DNA from: Bryobacter sp.
GTDB taxonomy: Bacteria > Acidobacteriota > Terriglobia > Bryobacterales > Bryobacteraceae
Assembly (NCBI GenBank): GCA_022843625.1
Contig: JALHNH010000043.1
Coordinates: 1-55,256, forward strand
DNA: 55,256 nt
Direction of reading: 5' to 3'
The translations under genes and the position numbers were made by a program. The notes beneath the pieces were generated by a model, which made no database searches, was not told the origin of the DNA, and saw nothing but the letters and a program-made list of their open reading frames with translations. Shown piece by piece: positions 7,707 through 17,709 of this stretch. Position 1 is the first letter of the stretch. Each line of letters starts with the position of its first letter.

Positions 7707-10700
7707 TTAAAAATCGAAGCGGAGGGCGAATTGGAGGATTCGCGCGCCTGATTGATTCGAAGCGCCCGTCGGTGTGCCAGAGATCACGCCAAAAGTCTGA
7801 GGCGTCTGCAGACTCAACGAAGGTGCAAGAAAGTTTACGGTGTTCAACAGATTGTAAGCTTCCGAACGAAATGTGATGAATTTCCGCTCAGCCAACCGGA
7901 ACCTTTTCACAATCGACAAGTCGGTGTTGAAGAAGCCAGGGCCCCGGAAACTGTTGCGGCCTGTGTTGCCAACGGAACCGGGCGCAGGGACCGAAAACAG
8001 AGCCAGTTGCGCCGGGGTGAAAAGCCGCACTCCGCCACCGAATCGCTCTACTTTCCCGATGCTGCGGTCCGTGCCGCTGTAATCCGCATTGCTGTTCACG
8101 GCATTATTGGGTCCCGTGGTTAGCCCCGAAGAGATATTAAGTGGCTGACCGGAAGTCCAGAAACCAAGAGATCCCACTTCCCAACCGGCTCCAATGCGAT
8201 CCAGCCAGTCCGGCATGTTGCCGCCAATCAGCTTGCCCTTCCCGATCGGCAGCACATAGCTGGAAGACCAGTTGATCGTATGCGGGCGATCAATATCAGA
8301 CAACCCTCGACTCAACGAGAGATTGTAATTGTCGAAATTGCCCGTCGTACCACTGCCGTCGGCCGAGGCGTTGTCTATCGTCTTTGACCACGTATAGTTA
8401 ACAGCCCCACGGAGTGCGCCAACCTGACGGCGAAGGCTGAACTGGAAGGAATCATAATAGGTGCGTCCTGCGTTCGTCGTTAAGATCACGTTGGTAAACT
8501 GCGGGAAATTTCTGAGATAAAACTGAGAAACACCGGCATTGGCATAGCGTGTGAAGTTGCTGGTATCAATCGTGTTGGCTGCTGCACCCAGACTGCCCTG
8601 ACGAACCGGAGTAGCGCCAATGGCGTTGATGGCTGCCGTCGGGCTTCCAAACATCCGTGTCAGCACATTTCCGGCCGAGGTGGGGGTTGCATTGGCCTGG
8701 AAAGCCTGCAACTCGCGGAAGTCATTGAGAAAGCCGCCGTAAACTCGCGTCTGATTCACGTTTTGGTCCAGCACTTGTTTGATCGCGCGATTCGATACAT
8801 ACCCGGCCTCGATTACTGTATTTCGCAAGATCTCATGTTGCAGAGTAAAGTTCGTTTGAGATACGTACGGTTGGCGGAAATTCGGATCAAAGAGGTTGAT
8901 CGCACCAAATGCCCGGTTTGCCTGAGGCGTTAAGGTTGGCGTCGCCGGTGGTGCGGGCAAGGCAAAGTTGTCACTTGCCCTTACATCACTGCCTGCAGCC
9001 TGATTTGGAAAAATGTTAACGGCTTGCGCAAAGCCTGGAGTAGTTGAATCTGGGTCAATGCTGGCACCTCCAATCACGCGGTCGTAGAAAATACCCCAGG
9101 ATCCGCGCAGAGAAGTTTTGCCGCTCTTGAACGGGCTCCACGCAAAACCGAAACGCGGAGCAAAATTGTTGTAATCGTTGTTGTACCAGGATCTGGACTT
9201 CTTGACCGTGAGGTCGGAAATCTGACCCACTGTATTCACCAATCCTGCCGCGTTCTGGGTAATGTCGCCCTGCAGCCCGTCCCGCTCAAAAGGCACACCA
9301 TAGAATTCGTAACGCAGCCCAATGTTAAAGGTCAGGTTTGGGCGGACGCGCCAGTCATCCTGAAAATAGCCGGCATAGTCGCGGAAGATAAAATTCCGAA
9401 CGCGAGGCGTTCCCGTTTTCTGGAAGGTCGCCAGGTCGCTATAGAAGGTTGTATTGACGGAGCTTACGCGCCCCAGCAGGTCGTTATACATGTTGTCGAA
9501 ACGTTGCCTGTCAGCCGTGGCAATTTGTGCTCCCGTAGGTCCGTTAGCAGACGCTGGCGCATTCCCATTGCCCTGCCCAACCCCGATCGTAGGCCAGATA
9601 TTGGCATCATTCGTCTGGTATTGAGTTGTCTTTGAGAATCGGAAGCCTGTCTTGAAAGTATGGTTGCCGCGGATGATCGACAGGTTGTCTGAAATCTGCG
9701 GATTTACGGGAGAATTCCGTGCCGAGCCAAATCCGGTGGGAATTGGATTCGTGATCAGGTTAAAGCCAATCAGCGACTCGCCTGGATAATTTGTCCCCCT
9801 CACCCGGCCAAACACCACCGAGGATTCTGAATAGCCCATCACAAATTCATTCAGCAACTTGGGATTGATCGTCCAGGTGGCGCCAACCGAGTAGCCGGCT
9901 CGAATCCCTCCCTGAGTCCCATTCGGTTGCCCGGGAAAAGTCGCCTCAGCGTTATTGAGAGAATCGGCCAGCGTCTGGGTTCGAAACCACGAATAGCGAA
10001 AGTAGGTTCGAAGATTACTGGTAGCATTCCAGTCCGTCTTCATGGTGTGCTGGTCTCCGTTGTTGTTGGCAGGAGCATTAAAGCGGAACCCGGCGGTATT
10101 GAGCCGGTCCCCAAGATCCAGGTTGTTGGGAGAGGGGAGAATAGCCAGACTCTGAGCTACCTTCTTATCAATTCCAAGCCGCCGGGGGTCGTTCTGAACG
10201 ATATTGAAACTGCGTGTCTCGCCTGCCCCAGGCTGGTTGGCCGGTACAACCCAACGAAAGATACCCGCTTTGGCTTCAGGCGTATAAACCGTGCGATTAC
10301 GTACCACTTCCTGGGCCGTGCGAGTGCCCTGAAAGTTGTAAAAGAAAAAGAGCTTGTCTTTACCGTTGAAGACCTTCGGAATGATAACCGGCCCACCGAT
10401 CGAACCACCGAACTGATTTTGAATAAACTTGGGACGCGGCAACTCCGTTCCACTCGATTTATTGAAGAAATTATTGGCGTTCAGCACCGTGTTGCGATGG
10501 TACTCAAACAGATTGCCGCTGAAGCGGTTCGTACCCTGACGGGTGATCAGTTCCACTGTGCCGCCGGCGTTGCGGCCATACTCCGCTTTAGCACCATTGG
10601 TAATAATTCGGAATTCTTCAACGGAGTCCGTATTGTTTGCATTCATGGTTAACCCCAGGCGTGGCAGCACGGCATCGTTTACATCGATTCCGTCTAGTGT

Positions 10701-11240
10701 GGTGTTGTTGGACCCTTGCCTCATCCCATTCACACGGGCAAAGCTGGGGTCATTAGGGCTGGTACCGAGTTGCACACCCGGCTGATAAGTGGCCAGTGCA
10801 ATCGGGCCGCGGCCAAGTTGTGGAAGCGTATCGATGTCACGCAGCGTGACAGCGCGCTGAATGGTGGCTTCTGTGGTCTGCACCCGTATCGCATTGAATT
10901 CCACCGTAATGCTGTCGGTGACAGCTCCTACTTCAAGTTGGATGTCCTGCCTGATGGTTACGCCAACATTGACCTCGATGTTAGTCAAAGTCGATTTGCG
11001 AAATCCACCCGCTTCAGCCGTCAGGGTGTAAAGGCCAGGTTGAAGGGTTGGAAAAGTAAAGAAACCTGCAGCGTTTGATTCTACATTCGCTTTCACTTGT
11101 GTCTTGGTATTGACGATCAGGAGCTTGGCCCCTGGAATCGTTGCACCGGAATTGTCGAGCACACTGCCTTCAATGCGTGCGTTTTGTATTTGGGCGGAAA
11201 GAGCTAAGGCAAAAAGCAGGGCAGAGAGAAGTAATCGCAT
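7707..11240 (-). CDS. Oar-like TonB-dependent outer membrane receptor (copy 2)
   Basis: From ATG at 11240 this encodes 1177 aa, starting MRLLLSALLFALALSAQ (signal peptide). Next come a carboxypeptidase-regulatory-like domain (IEGSVLDNSGATIPGAKLL), a plug with LPQLGRGPIALATYQPGV and TLDGIDVNDAV, and a long barrel ending ALRFDF. AAGGGG lies 6-7 bases upstream of the ATG; a TTG one codon earlier is also possible but less likely. It is the first gene of a minus-strand operon with copy 1 and the TIM-barrel protein, and is preceded by a promoter-like sequence at 11320-11348. The two receptors keep the same domain order and many shared blocks but have diverged strongly, suggesting an old tandem duplication with different ligands. 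Confidence 0.9.
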   Translation of the reverse strand: MRLLLSALLFALALSAQIQNARIEGSVLDNSGATIPGAKLLIVNTKTQVKANVESNAAGFFTFPTLQPGLYTLTAEAGGFRKSTLTNIEVNVGVTIRQDIQLEVGAVTDSITVEFNAIRVQTTEATIQRAVTLRDIDTLPQLGRGPIALATYQPGVQLGTSPNDPSFARVNGMRQGSNNTTLDGIDVNDAVLPRLGLTMNANNTDSVEEFRIITNGAKAEYGRNAGGTVELITRQGTNRFSGNLFEYHRNTVLNANNFFNKSSGTELPRPKFIQNQFGGSIGGPVIIPKVFNGKDKLFFFYNFQGTRTAQEVVRNRTVYTPEAKAGIFRWVVPANQPGAGETRSFNIVQNDPRRLGIDKKVAQSLAILPSPNNLDLGDRLNTAGFRFNAPANNNGDQHTMKTDWNATSNLRTYFRYSWFRTQTLADSLNNAEATFPGQPNGTQGGIRAGYSVGATWTINPKLLNEFVMGYSESSVVFGRVRGTNYPGESLIGFNLITNPIPTGFGSARNSPVNPQISDNLSIIRGNHTFKTGFRFSKTTQYQTNDANIWPTIGVGQGNGNAPASANGPTGAQIATADRQRFDNMYNDLLGRVSSVNTTFYSDLATFQKTGTPRVRNFIFRDYAGYFQDDWRVRPNLTFNIGLRYEFYGVPFERDGLQGDITQNAAGLVNTVGQISDLTVKKSRSWYNNDYNNFAPRFGFAWSPFKSGKTSLRGSWGIFYDRVIGGASIDPDSTTPGFAQAVNIFPNQAAGSDVRASDNFALPAPPATPTLTPQANRAFGAINLFDPNFRQPYVSQTNFTLQHEILRNTVIEAGYVSNRAIKQVLDQNVNQTRVYGGFLNDFRELQAFQANATPTSAGNVLTRMFGSPTAAINAIGATPVRQGSLGAAANTIDTSNFTRYANAGVSQFYLRNFPQFTNVILTTNAGRTYYDSFQFSLRRQVGALRGAVNYTWSKTIDNASADGSGTTGNFDNYNLSLSRGLSDIDRPHTINWSSSYVLPIGKGKLIGGNMPDWLDRIGAGWEVGSLGFWTSGQPLNISSGLTTGPNNAVNSNADYSGTDRSIGKVERFGGGVRLFTPAQLALFSVPAPGSVGNTGRNSFRGPGFFNTDLSIVKRFRLAERKFITFRSEAYNLLNTVNFLAPSLSLQTPQTFGVISGTPTGASNQSGARILQFALRFDF

Positions 11241-11319
11241 CAAAATCCCCTTGTAAAAGTCGGCTTTGGATGGGAAGGTATGCGACTAGGACCCGATCCC
11301 TCGTTAAGCTTTGAAAAAG

Positions 11320-11348
11320 ATAGTAGCTCAGCTTTCACAATTCCGCAA
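11320..11348 (-). promoter_or_regulatory. Putative promoter of the receptor operon
   Basis: On the minus strand TTGCGG (11348-11343) and TACTAT (11325-11320) are spaced by 17 bases. They lie about 80 bases upstream of the receptor start. The remainder of 11241-11405 shows no gene. Confidence 0.5.
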
Positions 11349-11405
11349 CGAATTGTTCTTCTCTTAAAAGGGCTTCATTCAGGCTGCGGAGATCCAGGCA
11401 TGCGT

Positions 11406-13154
11406 TTAGCGCCGAAGAAGATAAACAGCTACTTCGGCAGTGAGGTTGGGGAAGCGGGTTACTTCACTGTCACCGGCCAAAAATGCACGCTTTTCAATAA
11501 TCCAGCCTTCGCGTTTGCAAAGCATCTCAAAATCCTTAACAGTCACGAAATGAATATTCGGCGACTCGTACCATTCAAACGGAAATAGTTCATTTTGCGG
11601 CGACCGCCCGCTCACCAGATGAGACCACCGCACAGACCAGTGGCTAAAATTTGGAAACCCGATAATGATATGCTTGCCGACCCGGAGAATTTCACGAAGC
11701 AGATCGAGCGGCTGCCGTGCCTGCTGCAGCGTCTGCGACAGAATCACATAGTCGAATGCTTCCGTCACATAATCCTTCAGTCCGCTTTCAATATCACCCT
11801 GGTAAGCCGAAGCACCTCTCGAAATAGCCCGGCGCACAAGATCTCGATCAATCTCGACTCCCCGCGCATCGCAAGATTTGTTTTGACCCAACCAGGCGAT
11901 CAGCGTCCCATCGCCACACCCAAGATCGAGCACGTTGCTGTTCGGGGCAACCCAGTTGGCGATAACAGAAAAATCTTTCCGCGCAAACAAGTCCTGATCT
12001 GTAGCGCTCGATCTCGGCTCATGCCGCTCCATGCGCATCGTTGTATCCAGAAAACCAGAAACCAGAATCGTTTGCTCATCCACTTCAACCAAAAAAGCGT
12101 CGTGACCGTAGTTGGATTCCAGTTGAACATAGGCCACGTCTTTATTGCGAGCACGCAGCGCACTTACAATTTCCAGGGACTGGTAGCTCGGATAAAGCCA
12201 ATCGGACGTAAAGCTAATCACCAGAAACCGCGCCTTAGACTGATCCAGCGCCGCAGGCAAAGTCGCATGATTCACCGCAAGGTCGTAATAGTCCATCGCC
12301 TTGGTGATGTAAAGGTACGAATTAGCGTCAAAGCGGTCCACAAAGCGACTCCCGCGATATCGCAGGTAGCTCTCGACTTCAAACTCAGCAGAAAAATCGA
12401 ATGAAAAACTGTCCTTGCTGCGCAACCGCCGGCCGAACTTGGTGCGCATCGAATCGTCGCTCATGTAGGTGATGTGGCCCACCATCCGGGCCACCGACAA
12501 GCCACGCGCGGGCTTGGTGTTGTGAGCAATGTAGTTGCCATCATGGAACTCTGGGTCAGCCATGATCGCCTGCCGTCCCACTTCGTTGAAGGCAATTTGC
12601 TGGGCCCCATGCCGCGCAGTAGTCGCAACCGCAAGGCAACTGGCCACACTGTCAGGAAAGGCAACGGTCCATTCCAGCGCCTGCATCCCACCCATAGAGC
12701 CACCGGCAACAGCAAGCAACTTCTGGATACCGAGACTCTCCACCAGGAGTTTTTGCAGCCGAACCATGTCTCCGATCGTGATCATCGGAAAGTGCATTCC
12801 GTAAGGCTCGCCTGTCTTCGGATCAATCGATGCGGGCCCTGTAGTGCCGCGACACCCACCGAGAACGTTGGAGCAAATGACGAAATACTTGTTGGTATCG
12901 ATCGCCTTGCCGGGGCCGATCATGTTGTCCCACCATCCGGTTTGCCCGTCCTCTTCAGATACCCCGGCAGCATGGGAATCCCCTGTAAACGCGTGACAAA
13001 TCAGCACGCCGTTGGTCCGTTCCAGATTCAATGAACCGTAGGTCTGGTAGGCCACTTCGACCGGGCTCAACACCGCTCCTGCTTCAAGAGCGAGCGACTC
13101 GAAGTGCGCGATTTGCGTGAAGGCCTGGAGCGTCGTGCTGGCTGACGTGGACAT
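11406..13154 (-). CDS. metX: Fused homoserine O-acyltransferase (MetX) and MetW methyltransferase-like protein
   Basis: A single 582-aa chain carries two proteins. Residues about 1-380 are MetX, an alpha/beta hydrolase that acylates homoserine in methionine synthesis. It has the nucleophile elbow GGSMGG (Ser153), Asp318 in FTSDWLYP, His351 in YGHDAF, and the family block GLSVARMVGHITYMS. Residues about 392-582 are MetW, with SAM motif I VLDLGCGDGTL, ILSQTLQQ, GFPNFSHW and a final VAVYLLRR. MetX and MetW are usually separate adjacent genes, so this is a fusion. I prefer the ATG at 13154, whose product begins MSTSASTTLQ; a TTG at 13178 would add 8 residues. Neither has a strong ribosome-binding site. 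It diverges from carA across about 80 bases. Confidence 0.93.
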   Translation of the reverse strand: MSTSASTTLQAFTQIAHFESLALEAGAVLSPVEVAYQTYGSLNLERTNGVLICHAFTGDSHAAGVSEEDGQTGWWDNMIGPGKAIDTNKYFVICSNVLGGCRGTTGPASIDPKTGEPYGMHFPMITIGDMVRLQKLLVESLGIQKLLAVAGGSMGGMQALEWTVAFPDSVASCLAVATTARHGAQQIAFNEVGRQAIMADPEFHDGNYIAHNTKPARGLSVARMVGHITYMSDDSMRTKFGRRLRSKDSFSFDFSAEFEVESYLRYRGSRFVDRFDANSYLYITKAMDYYDLAVNHATLPAALDQSKARFLVISFTSDWLYPSYQSLEIVSALRARNKDVAYVQLESNYGHDAFLVEVDEQTILVSGFLDTTMRMERHEPRSSATDQDLFARKDFSVIANWVAPNSNVLDLGCGDGTLIAWLGQNKSCDARGVEIDRDLVRRAISRGASAYQGDIESGLKDYVTEAFDYVILSQTLQQARQPLDLLREILRVGKHIIIGFPNFSHWSVRWSHLVSGRSPQNELFPFEWYESPNIHFVTVKDFEMLCKREGWIIEKRAFLAGDSEVTRFPNLTAEVAVYLLRR

Positions 13155-13170
13155 ATCGTGTGAAACCAAG

Positions 13171-13199
13171 TTTAGCAATCAGGCGGTGTCGTGTTAAAT
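13171..13199 (+). promoter_or_regulatory. Putative carAB promoter
   Basis: TTTAGC (13171-13176) and TTAAAT (13194-13199) are spaced 17 bases apart. They lie in the short divergent gap and fit a start site shortly before the AAGGAG of carA. The match to consensus is only moderate. Confidence 0.4.
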
Positions 13200-13233
13200 T
13201 AGGGAAAATCCCCCCAACAAGGAGAACACAAGG

Positions 13234-14370
13234 TTGAACACTGCCTTGCTCGCCCTGGAAGACGGCACAGTCTTCGAAGGCAAAGCCTTTGGTGCGCCCG
13301 TAGATAAAGCGGGTGAAGTGGTTTTCAATACCTCGCTCACCGGTTATCAGGAAATTTTCACGGATCCGTCCTACGCGGGACAAATTGTCGTCTTGACAAA
13401 CCCGCAGATTGGAAACTACGGAACCAACGACGCCGACAATGAGGCTGAACGGCCTTTTTTTGAAGGTCTTGTCGTTCGAGAGTATTCTCCAGTCGCCAGT
13501 AATTGGCGCAGCGATGCCGACGCCAGCGAGTTTCTCTCCCGGCACGGCATTCCTGCCGTTACAGGGATCGACACAAGAACTCTTGTGCGAAAACTCCGTA
13601 TAGGCGGAGTCTTGCGCGGGGTAATTTCTTCAACTACCCTTGATCACAAAGAACTGATCGAGCGTGCAAAGAGCATCCCCTCAATGGCGGGTATGGACCT
13701 GGCCACCAGAGTCACCACCAAACAACGCTATTCCTGGTCTGAGGGAGTATCCCCGGTTTCGGAATCGGAAGTCCTGCTTGCCGGCGTTGCGCCTCGCTTC
13801 AAAGTCGTCGCCTACGATTTCGGCATCAAGCGCAACATCCTTCGGCGTCTCGCCCACGTTGGTTGCGATATCACCGTTGTGCCTGCGGGCACCAGCGCGG
13901 AAGATGTTCTCTCTCTAAAGCCGGACGGCATATTCCTCTCCAACGGCCCCGGTGACCCTGAACCCCTCCAGTACCAGGCGGGACAGATCCGCAAGCTCAT
14001 GGGCAAAGCCCCCATTTTCGGCATTTGCCTCGGCCACCAGATTCTAGGCCTCGCCCTTGGCGGCAAAACCTTCAAGCTGAAATTCGGCCACCGCGGCGGC
14101 AACCACCCGGTGCTCAACAAGATCACCAACAAAGTAGAAATCACCGCGCAAAACCACGGTTTTGCCGTCGACCCCGACTCGCTCAATCAGAACGAAATCG
14201 ACCTGACACACATCAACCTTAACGACAACACGCTTGAAGGCTTGCGGCACAGAAACCTGCCACTCTTCTGCGTTCAATACCACCCGGAAGCAGCCCCCGG
14301 CCCACACGACTCACAATATCTATTTGACGACTTCGTCAAGCTGATGGACGAGTGGAAGGGGAGCAACTAA
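13234..14370 (+). CDS. carA: Carbamoyl-phosphate synthase small (glutaminase) subunit
   Basis: The 378-aa subunit releases ammonia from glutamine and passes it to CarB for carbamoyl phosphate, the precursor of pyrimidines and arginine. The N-terminal CPSase domain shows NTSLTGYQEIFTDPSYAGQ and IGNYGTN. The class I glutamine amidotransferase domain has SNGPGDP, the nucleophile Cys265 in FGICLGHQ, and His350/Glu352 in VQYHPE. Translation starts at TTG 13234, with AAGGAG at 13219-13224; no in-frame ATG gives the family N-terminus. carB follows after 3 bases, so the two are an operon. Length is normal for the family. Confidence 0.97.
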   Translation: MNTALLALEDGTVFEGKAFGAPVDKAGEVVFNTSLTGYQEIFTDPSYAGQIVVLTNPQIGNYGTNDADNEAERPFFEGLVVREYSPVASNWRSDADASEFLSRHGIPAVTGIDTRTLVRKLRIGGVLRGVISSTTLDHKELIERAKSIPSMAGMDLATRVTTKQRYSWSEGVSPVSESEVLLAGVAPRFKVVAYDFGIKRNILRRLAHVGCDITVVPAGTSAEDVLSLKPDGIFLSNGPGDPEPLQYQAGQIRKLMGKAPIFGICLGHQILGLALGGKTFKLKFGHRGGNHPVLNKITNKVEITAQNHGFAVDPDSLNQNEIDLTHINLNDNTLEGLRHRNLPLFCVQYHPEAAPGPHDSQYLFDDFVKLMDEWKGSN

Positions 14371-14373
14371 TCC

Positions 14374-17300
14374 ATGCCACGTAGAGACGACCTCAAAAAA
14401 ATCATGATCGTGGGCTCCGGCCCGATCGTCATCGGCCAGGCTTGCGAATTCGACTATTCAGGCACCCAGGCCTGCAAGGCACTTCGCGACGACGGCTACG
14501 AAGTCATCCTGATCAATTCCAATCCGGCGACGATCATGACTGACCCTGACCTCGCTGACCGAACCTATGTCGAACCGCTCACGGTTGAATTTGCCACCGA
14601 AGTCATCAAAAAAGAACGTCCCGACGCACTTCTCTCAACCGTCGGCGGCCAGACCGGACTCAACCTCTCGATTGCTCTCGCCGAAGCGGGTGTTCTCGAG
14701 CAGTACGGCGTCGAACTGATCGGCGCGAAAGTCGAAAGCATCAAAAAGGCTGAAGACCGCCTGCTCTTCAAAGATGCAATGAAGAAGATCGGTCTCGATC
14801 TCCCGGAATCGCAACTGATTACCAACGTCGATGACGGTCTCGCCTTTGCTCAGCGTATCGGCTATCCGCTCATTCTCCGCCCCAGCTTCACCCTGGGCGG
14901 CACCGGTGGCGGCATCGCCTACAACACCGAAGAACTGATCGAAATCCTCGAGCGTGGTCTCGACCTCTCCCCTGTTCATGAAGTCCTGGCCGAAGAAAGC
15001 ATGCTCGGCTGGAAAGAGTATGAAATGGAAGTGATCCGCGATCTGGCCGACAATGCGATCATTGTCTGCTCTATCGAAAACTTCGACCCAATGGGGGTCC
15101 ACACTGGCGATTCCATCACTGTCGCCCCAGCCCAAACTCTCACCGATCGCGAATACCAGATGATGCGCGATGCTTCCCTTGCCTGCCTCCGCGAGATCGG
15201 GGTCGACACTGGCGGCTCTAACGTACAATTCGCCATCAACCCGGCTAACGGCCGCATGATCATCATCGAAATGAATCCGCGTGTCAGCCGCAGCTCTGCC
15301 CTTGCTTCCAAGGCAACCGGCTTCCCGATTGCCAAGATCGCAGCAAAGCTCGCGGTAGGCTACCGTCTCGATGAGCTCAAGAATGACATCACCCGCGTCA
15401 CCCCAGCCTGTTTTGAACCCACCATCGACTATGTCGTAGTAAAAATCCCTCGCTGGCAGTTTGAAAAATTCCCCGGCGCATCTACAACACTCGGCACTCA
15501 AATGAAGAGTGTCGGAGAAGTAATGTCGATCGGACGGACCTTCCGACAGAGTCTCGGCAAAGCGATGCGCTCCCTTGAAACAGGCAAGAGCGAGAAGGCC
15601 GATGTCTATGAGGAAAGTCTGATCCGCCAACGGCTGATCACGCCAACTCCAGACCGTCTCAACTACATTCGCTTCGCCTTCGAGCGGGGCTGGTCTATCG
15701 AGCAAGTCCAGGAATTGACGGCAATCGACCCCTGGTTCTTACGTCAAGTGAAGGATGTGCTCGACGAAGAGCAAAGCCTCAAAGGCCGCAAACTTGAAGA
15801 CCTCGACGCAGCCACCCTGCGCCAGGCCAAGCGCGACGGTATCTCCGATGTATACCTTGCCAAAGCCACCGGCGCCACACCCGATGCTGTACGAAGCTAC
15901 CGAAAAAATCTCGGGGTAGCCGCAGTCTTCAACCGCGTAGATACCTGCGCCGCAGAATTTGAGAGTTTTACGCCCTACCTCTACTCCAGCTACGAAAGCG
16001 AGTGCGAGGCTCTGCCAAGTACTCGCAAAAAAGTAATGATTCTCGGTTCAGGCCCCAACCGCATCGGCCAGGGCATCGAATTCGATTACTGCTGCTGCCA
16101 TGCTGCCTACGCCCTCGGCGAATTTGACCACGAGAGCATCATGGTCAACTGCAACCCCGAAACAGTATCGACCGACTACGACACCTCAGACCGTCTTTAC
16201 TTTGAGCCACTCACCCTCGAAGAAGTGCTCAACATTTTCGATACTGAAAAGCCCGACGGGGCTATTGTCCAGTTCGGCGGCCAGACCCCTCTGAATCTAG
16301 CCGTGAGCCTCAAGAAACACGGGGTCCCCATCATTGGCACCCAACCGGAGAGCATCGACCTCGCTGAAGACCGCAAGCTCTTCTCCAAATTACTTGTTGA
16401 GCTGGATATTCCTTCGCCAGAAAACGGCACGGCCACCAACGTTGAAGAAGCCTGCGAAGTTGCCAGAAGAATTGGCTACCCGGTATTGGTTCGTCCCAGC
16501 TTTGTACTCGGCGGGCGCGCTATGGTTATCGCCTACGACGAGGACATGGTCAGGCGCTATATGCAGGAAGCCGTGCACTTTTCACAGGATCGACCAGTCC
16601 TCGTCGATCGATTCCTCGAAGACGCGGTCGAAGTTGACGTCGATTGCCTTAGCGACAGCGACGACGTTCTGATCTCAGGCATTATGGAGCACATTGAAGA
16701 GGCCGGTATCCACTCTGGTGACTCATCTTGTGTTCTGCCTCCCTATTCACTCACCGCCACCGATCTGCAAACGATCGAAGAATACACAGTTAAACTGGCC
16801 CGCGCCCTTAAAGTGGTCGGATTGATGAACGTTCAGTACGCAATCAAAGACGGGAAGGTCTACGTCATTGAAGTAAATCCGCGAGCTTCGCGAACTGTTC
16901 CCTACGTGAGCAAAGCAACCGGCATCCCGCTACCCAAGGTGGCAGTCGGCCTCATGCTCGGCCACAAACTGAAAGACCTGGCCTACCTTACGGGTGGCCG
17001 CACTAGCGGAGTCCTAAGCGTCACAAAGTTCTTCGTCAAGAGCCCCGTCCTGCCCTTCCACAAGTTTCTGGGCGTTGACCCGGTGCTTGGCCCCGAGATG
17101 CGTTCTACGGGCGAAGTTATGGGTGTCGGCGAAACTTTCGGCGAAGCCTTTGGCAAGGCGCAGTTGAGCGCTGGAGTTCCCCTCCCCGCCAGCGGCACCA
17201 TATTCATCAGCGTCAACGACAAACACAAGCCCGAAGCTGTCGCCATCGCGGTCAAACTCAAGGAATTTGGCTTCCGGTTTGTCGCAACCCGCGGCACCGC

Positions 17301-17589
17301 CAATGCCCTCAAAGCAGCGGGTGTGCCATCCAAGATCGTTTATAAGGTCAATGAAGGGCGTCCGAATGCAGTCGACCTTATGAAAACGGGTGCACTCCAA
17401 CTCGCCATCTACACAACCATGGGTAGCGTCAGCTTCGGGGATGAAAAAGCCATCCGCCGCGCCGCTATCCAATATCGGGTTCCCTGCATCACAACCATGT
17501 CTGCTGCAAAAGCCGCTGCCGAGGCAATGGAAGCCAAACAGACCACCCCAAATCGAGTCTGGAGCCTCCAGGAAATCCACGCGAAATAA
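14374..17589 (+). CDS. carB: Carbamoyl-phosphate synthase large subunit
   Basis: The 1071-aa protein matches the usual length of CarB. It carries two homologous ATP-grasp halves: the first starts KIMIVGSGPIVIGQACEFDYSGTQA and has RPSFTLGGTGGGIAYN, the second starts KVMILGSGPNRIGQGIEFDYCC and has RPSFVLGGRAM. EMNPRVSRSSALASKATG and EVNPRASRTVPYVSKATG are the paired metal and ATP sites. Residues about 935-1071 (SVNDKHKPEAVAIAVKL onward) form the MGS-like allosteric domain. It works with CarA to make carbamoyl phosphate from bicarbonate, ATP and glutamine. Only 3 bases separate it from carA. Confidence 0.97.
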   Translation: MPRRDDLKKIMIVGSGPIVIGQACEFDYSGTQACKALRDDGYEVILINSNPATIMTDPDLADRTYVEPLTVEFATEVIKKERPDALLSTVGGQTGLNLSIALAEAGVLEQYGVELIGAKVESIKKAEDRLLFKDAMKKIGLDLPESQLITNVDDGLAFAQRIGYPLILRPSFTLGGTGGGIAYNTEELIEILERGLDLSPVHEVLAEESMLGWKEYEMEVIRDLADNAIIVCSIENFDPMGVHTGDSITVAPAQTLTDREYQMMRDASLACLREIGVDTGGSNVQFAINPANGRMIIIEMNPRVSRSSALASKATGFPIAKIAAKLAVGYRLDELKNDITRVTPACFEPTIDYVVVKIPRWQFEKFPGASTTLGTQMKSVGEVMSIGRTFRQSLGKAMRSLETGKSEKADVYEESLIRQRLITPTPDRLNYIRFAFERGWSIEQVQELTAIDPWFLRQVKDVLDEEQSLKGRKLEDLDAATLRQAKRDGISDVYLAKATGATPDAVRSYRKNLGVAAVFNRVDTCAAEFESFTPYLYSSYESECEALPSTRKKVMILGSGPNRIGQGIEFDYCCCHAAYALGEFDHESIMVNCNPETVSTDYDTSDRLYFEPLTLEEVLNIFDTEKPDGAIVQFGGQTPLNLAVSLKKHGVPIIGTQPESIDLAEDRKLFSKLLVELDIPSPENGTATNVEEACEVARRIGYPVLVRPSFVLGGRAMVIAYDEDMVRRYMQEAVHFSQDRPVLVDRFLEDAVEVDVDCLSDSDDVLISGIMEHIEEAGIHSGDSSCVLPPYSLTATDLQTIEEYTVKLARALKVVGLMNVQYAIKDGKVYVIEVNPRASRTVPYVSKATGIPLPKVAVGLMLGHKLKDLAYLTGGRTSGVLSVTKFFVKSPVLPFHKFLGVDPVLGPEMRSTGEVMGVGETFGEAFGKAQLSAGVPLPASGTIFISVNDKHKPEAVAIAVKLKEFGFRFVATRGTANALKAAGVPSKIVYKVNEGRPNAVDLMKTGALQLAIYTTMGSVSFGDEKAIRRAAIQYRVPCITTMSAAKAAAEAMEAKQTTPNRVWSLQEIHAK

Positions 17590-17661
17590 CGACTTAGGTT
17601 AAGTTTTTCCCAGATTGAGCGAATTCTTCAAGGTTAGTGCCACTAGTTCGATATGGAATCT

Positions 17662-17678
17662 AAGTAGATAAGCTACTT
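17662..17678. repeat. Short inverted repeat between carB and the 43-aa peptide gene
   Basis: AAGTAG (17662-17667) and CTACTT (17673-17678) flank ATAAG. The palindrome lies about 30 bases before the peptide ATG and could be an operator or a leader hairpin. No T-run follows, so it is not a terminator. The rest of 17590-17709 shows no gene. Confidence 0.35.
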
Positions 17679-17709
17679 GGAACTGACACTGAAGGAGACT
17701 ATACGAAAA

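Noticed and set aside
14635..15705. 356-codon minus-strand frame opposite carB
   Set aside because: carB is unmistakable on the plus strand and the antisense frame has no recognisable domain.
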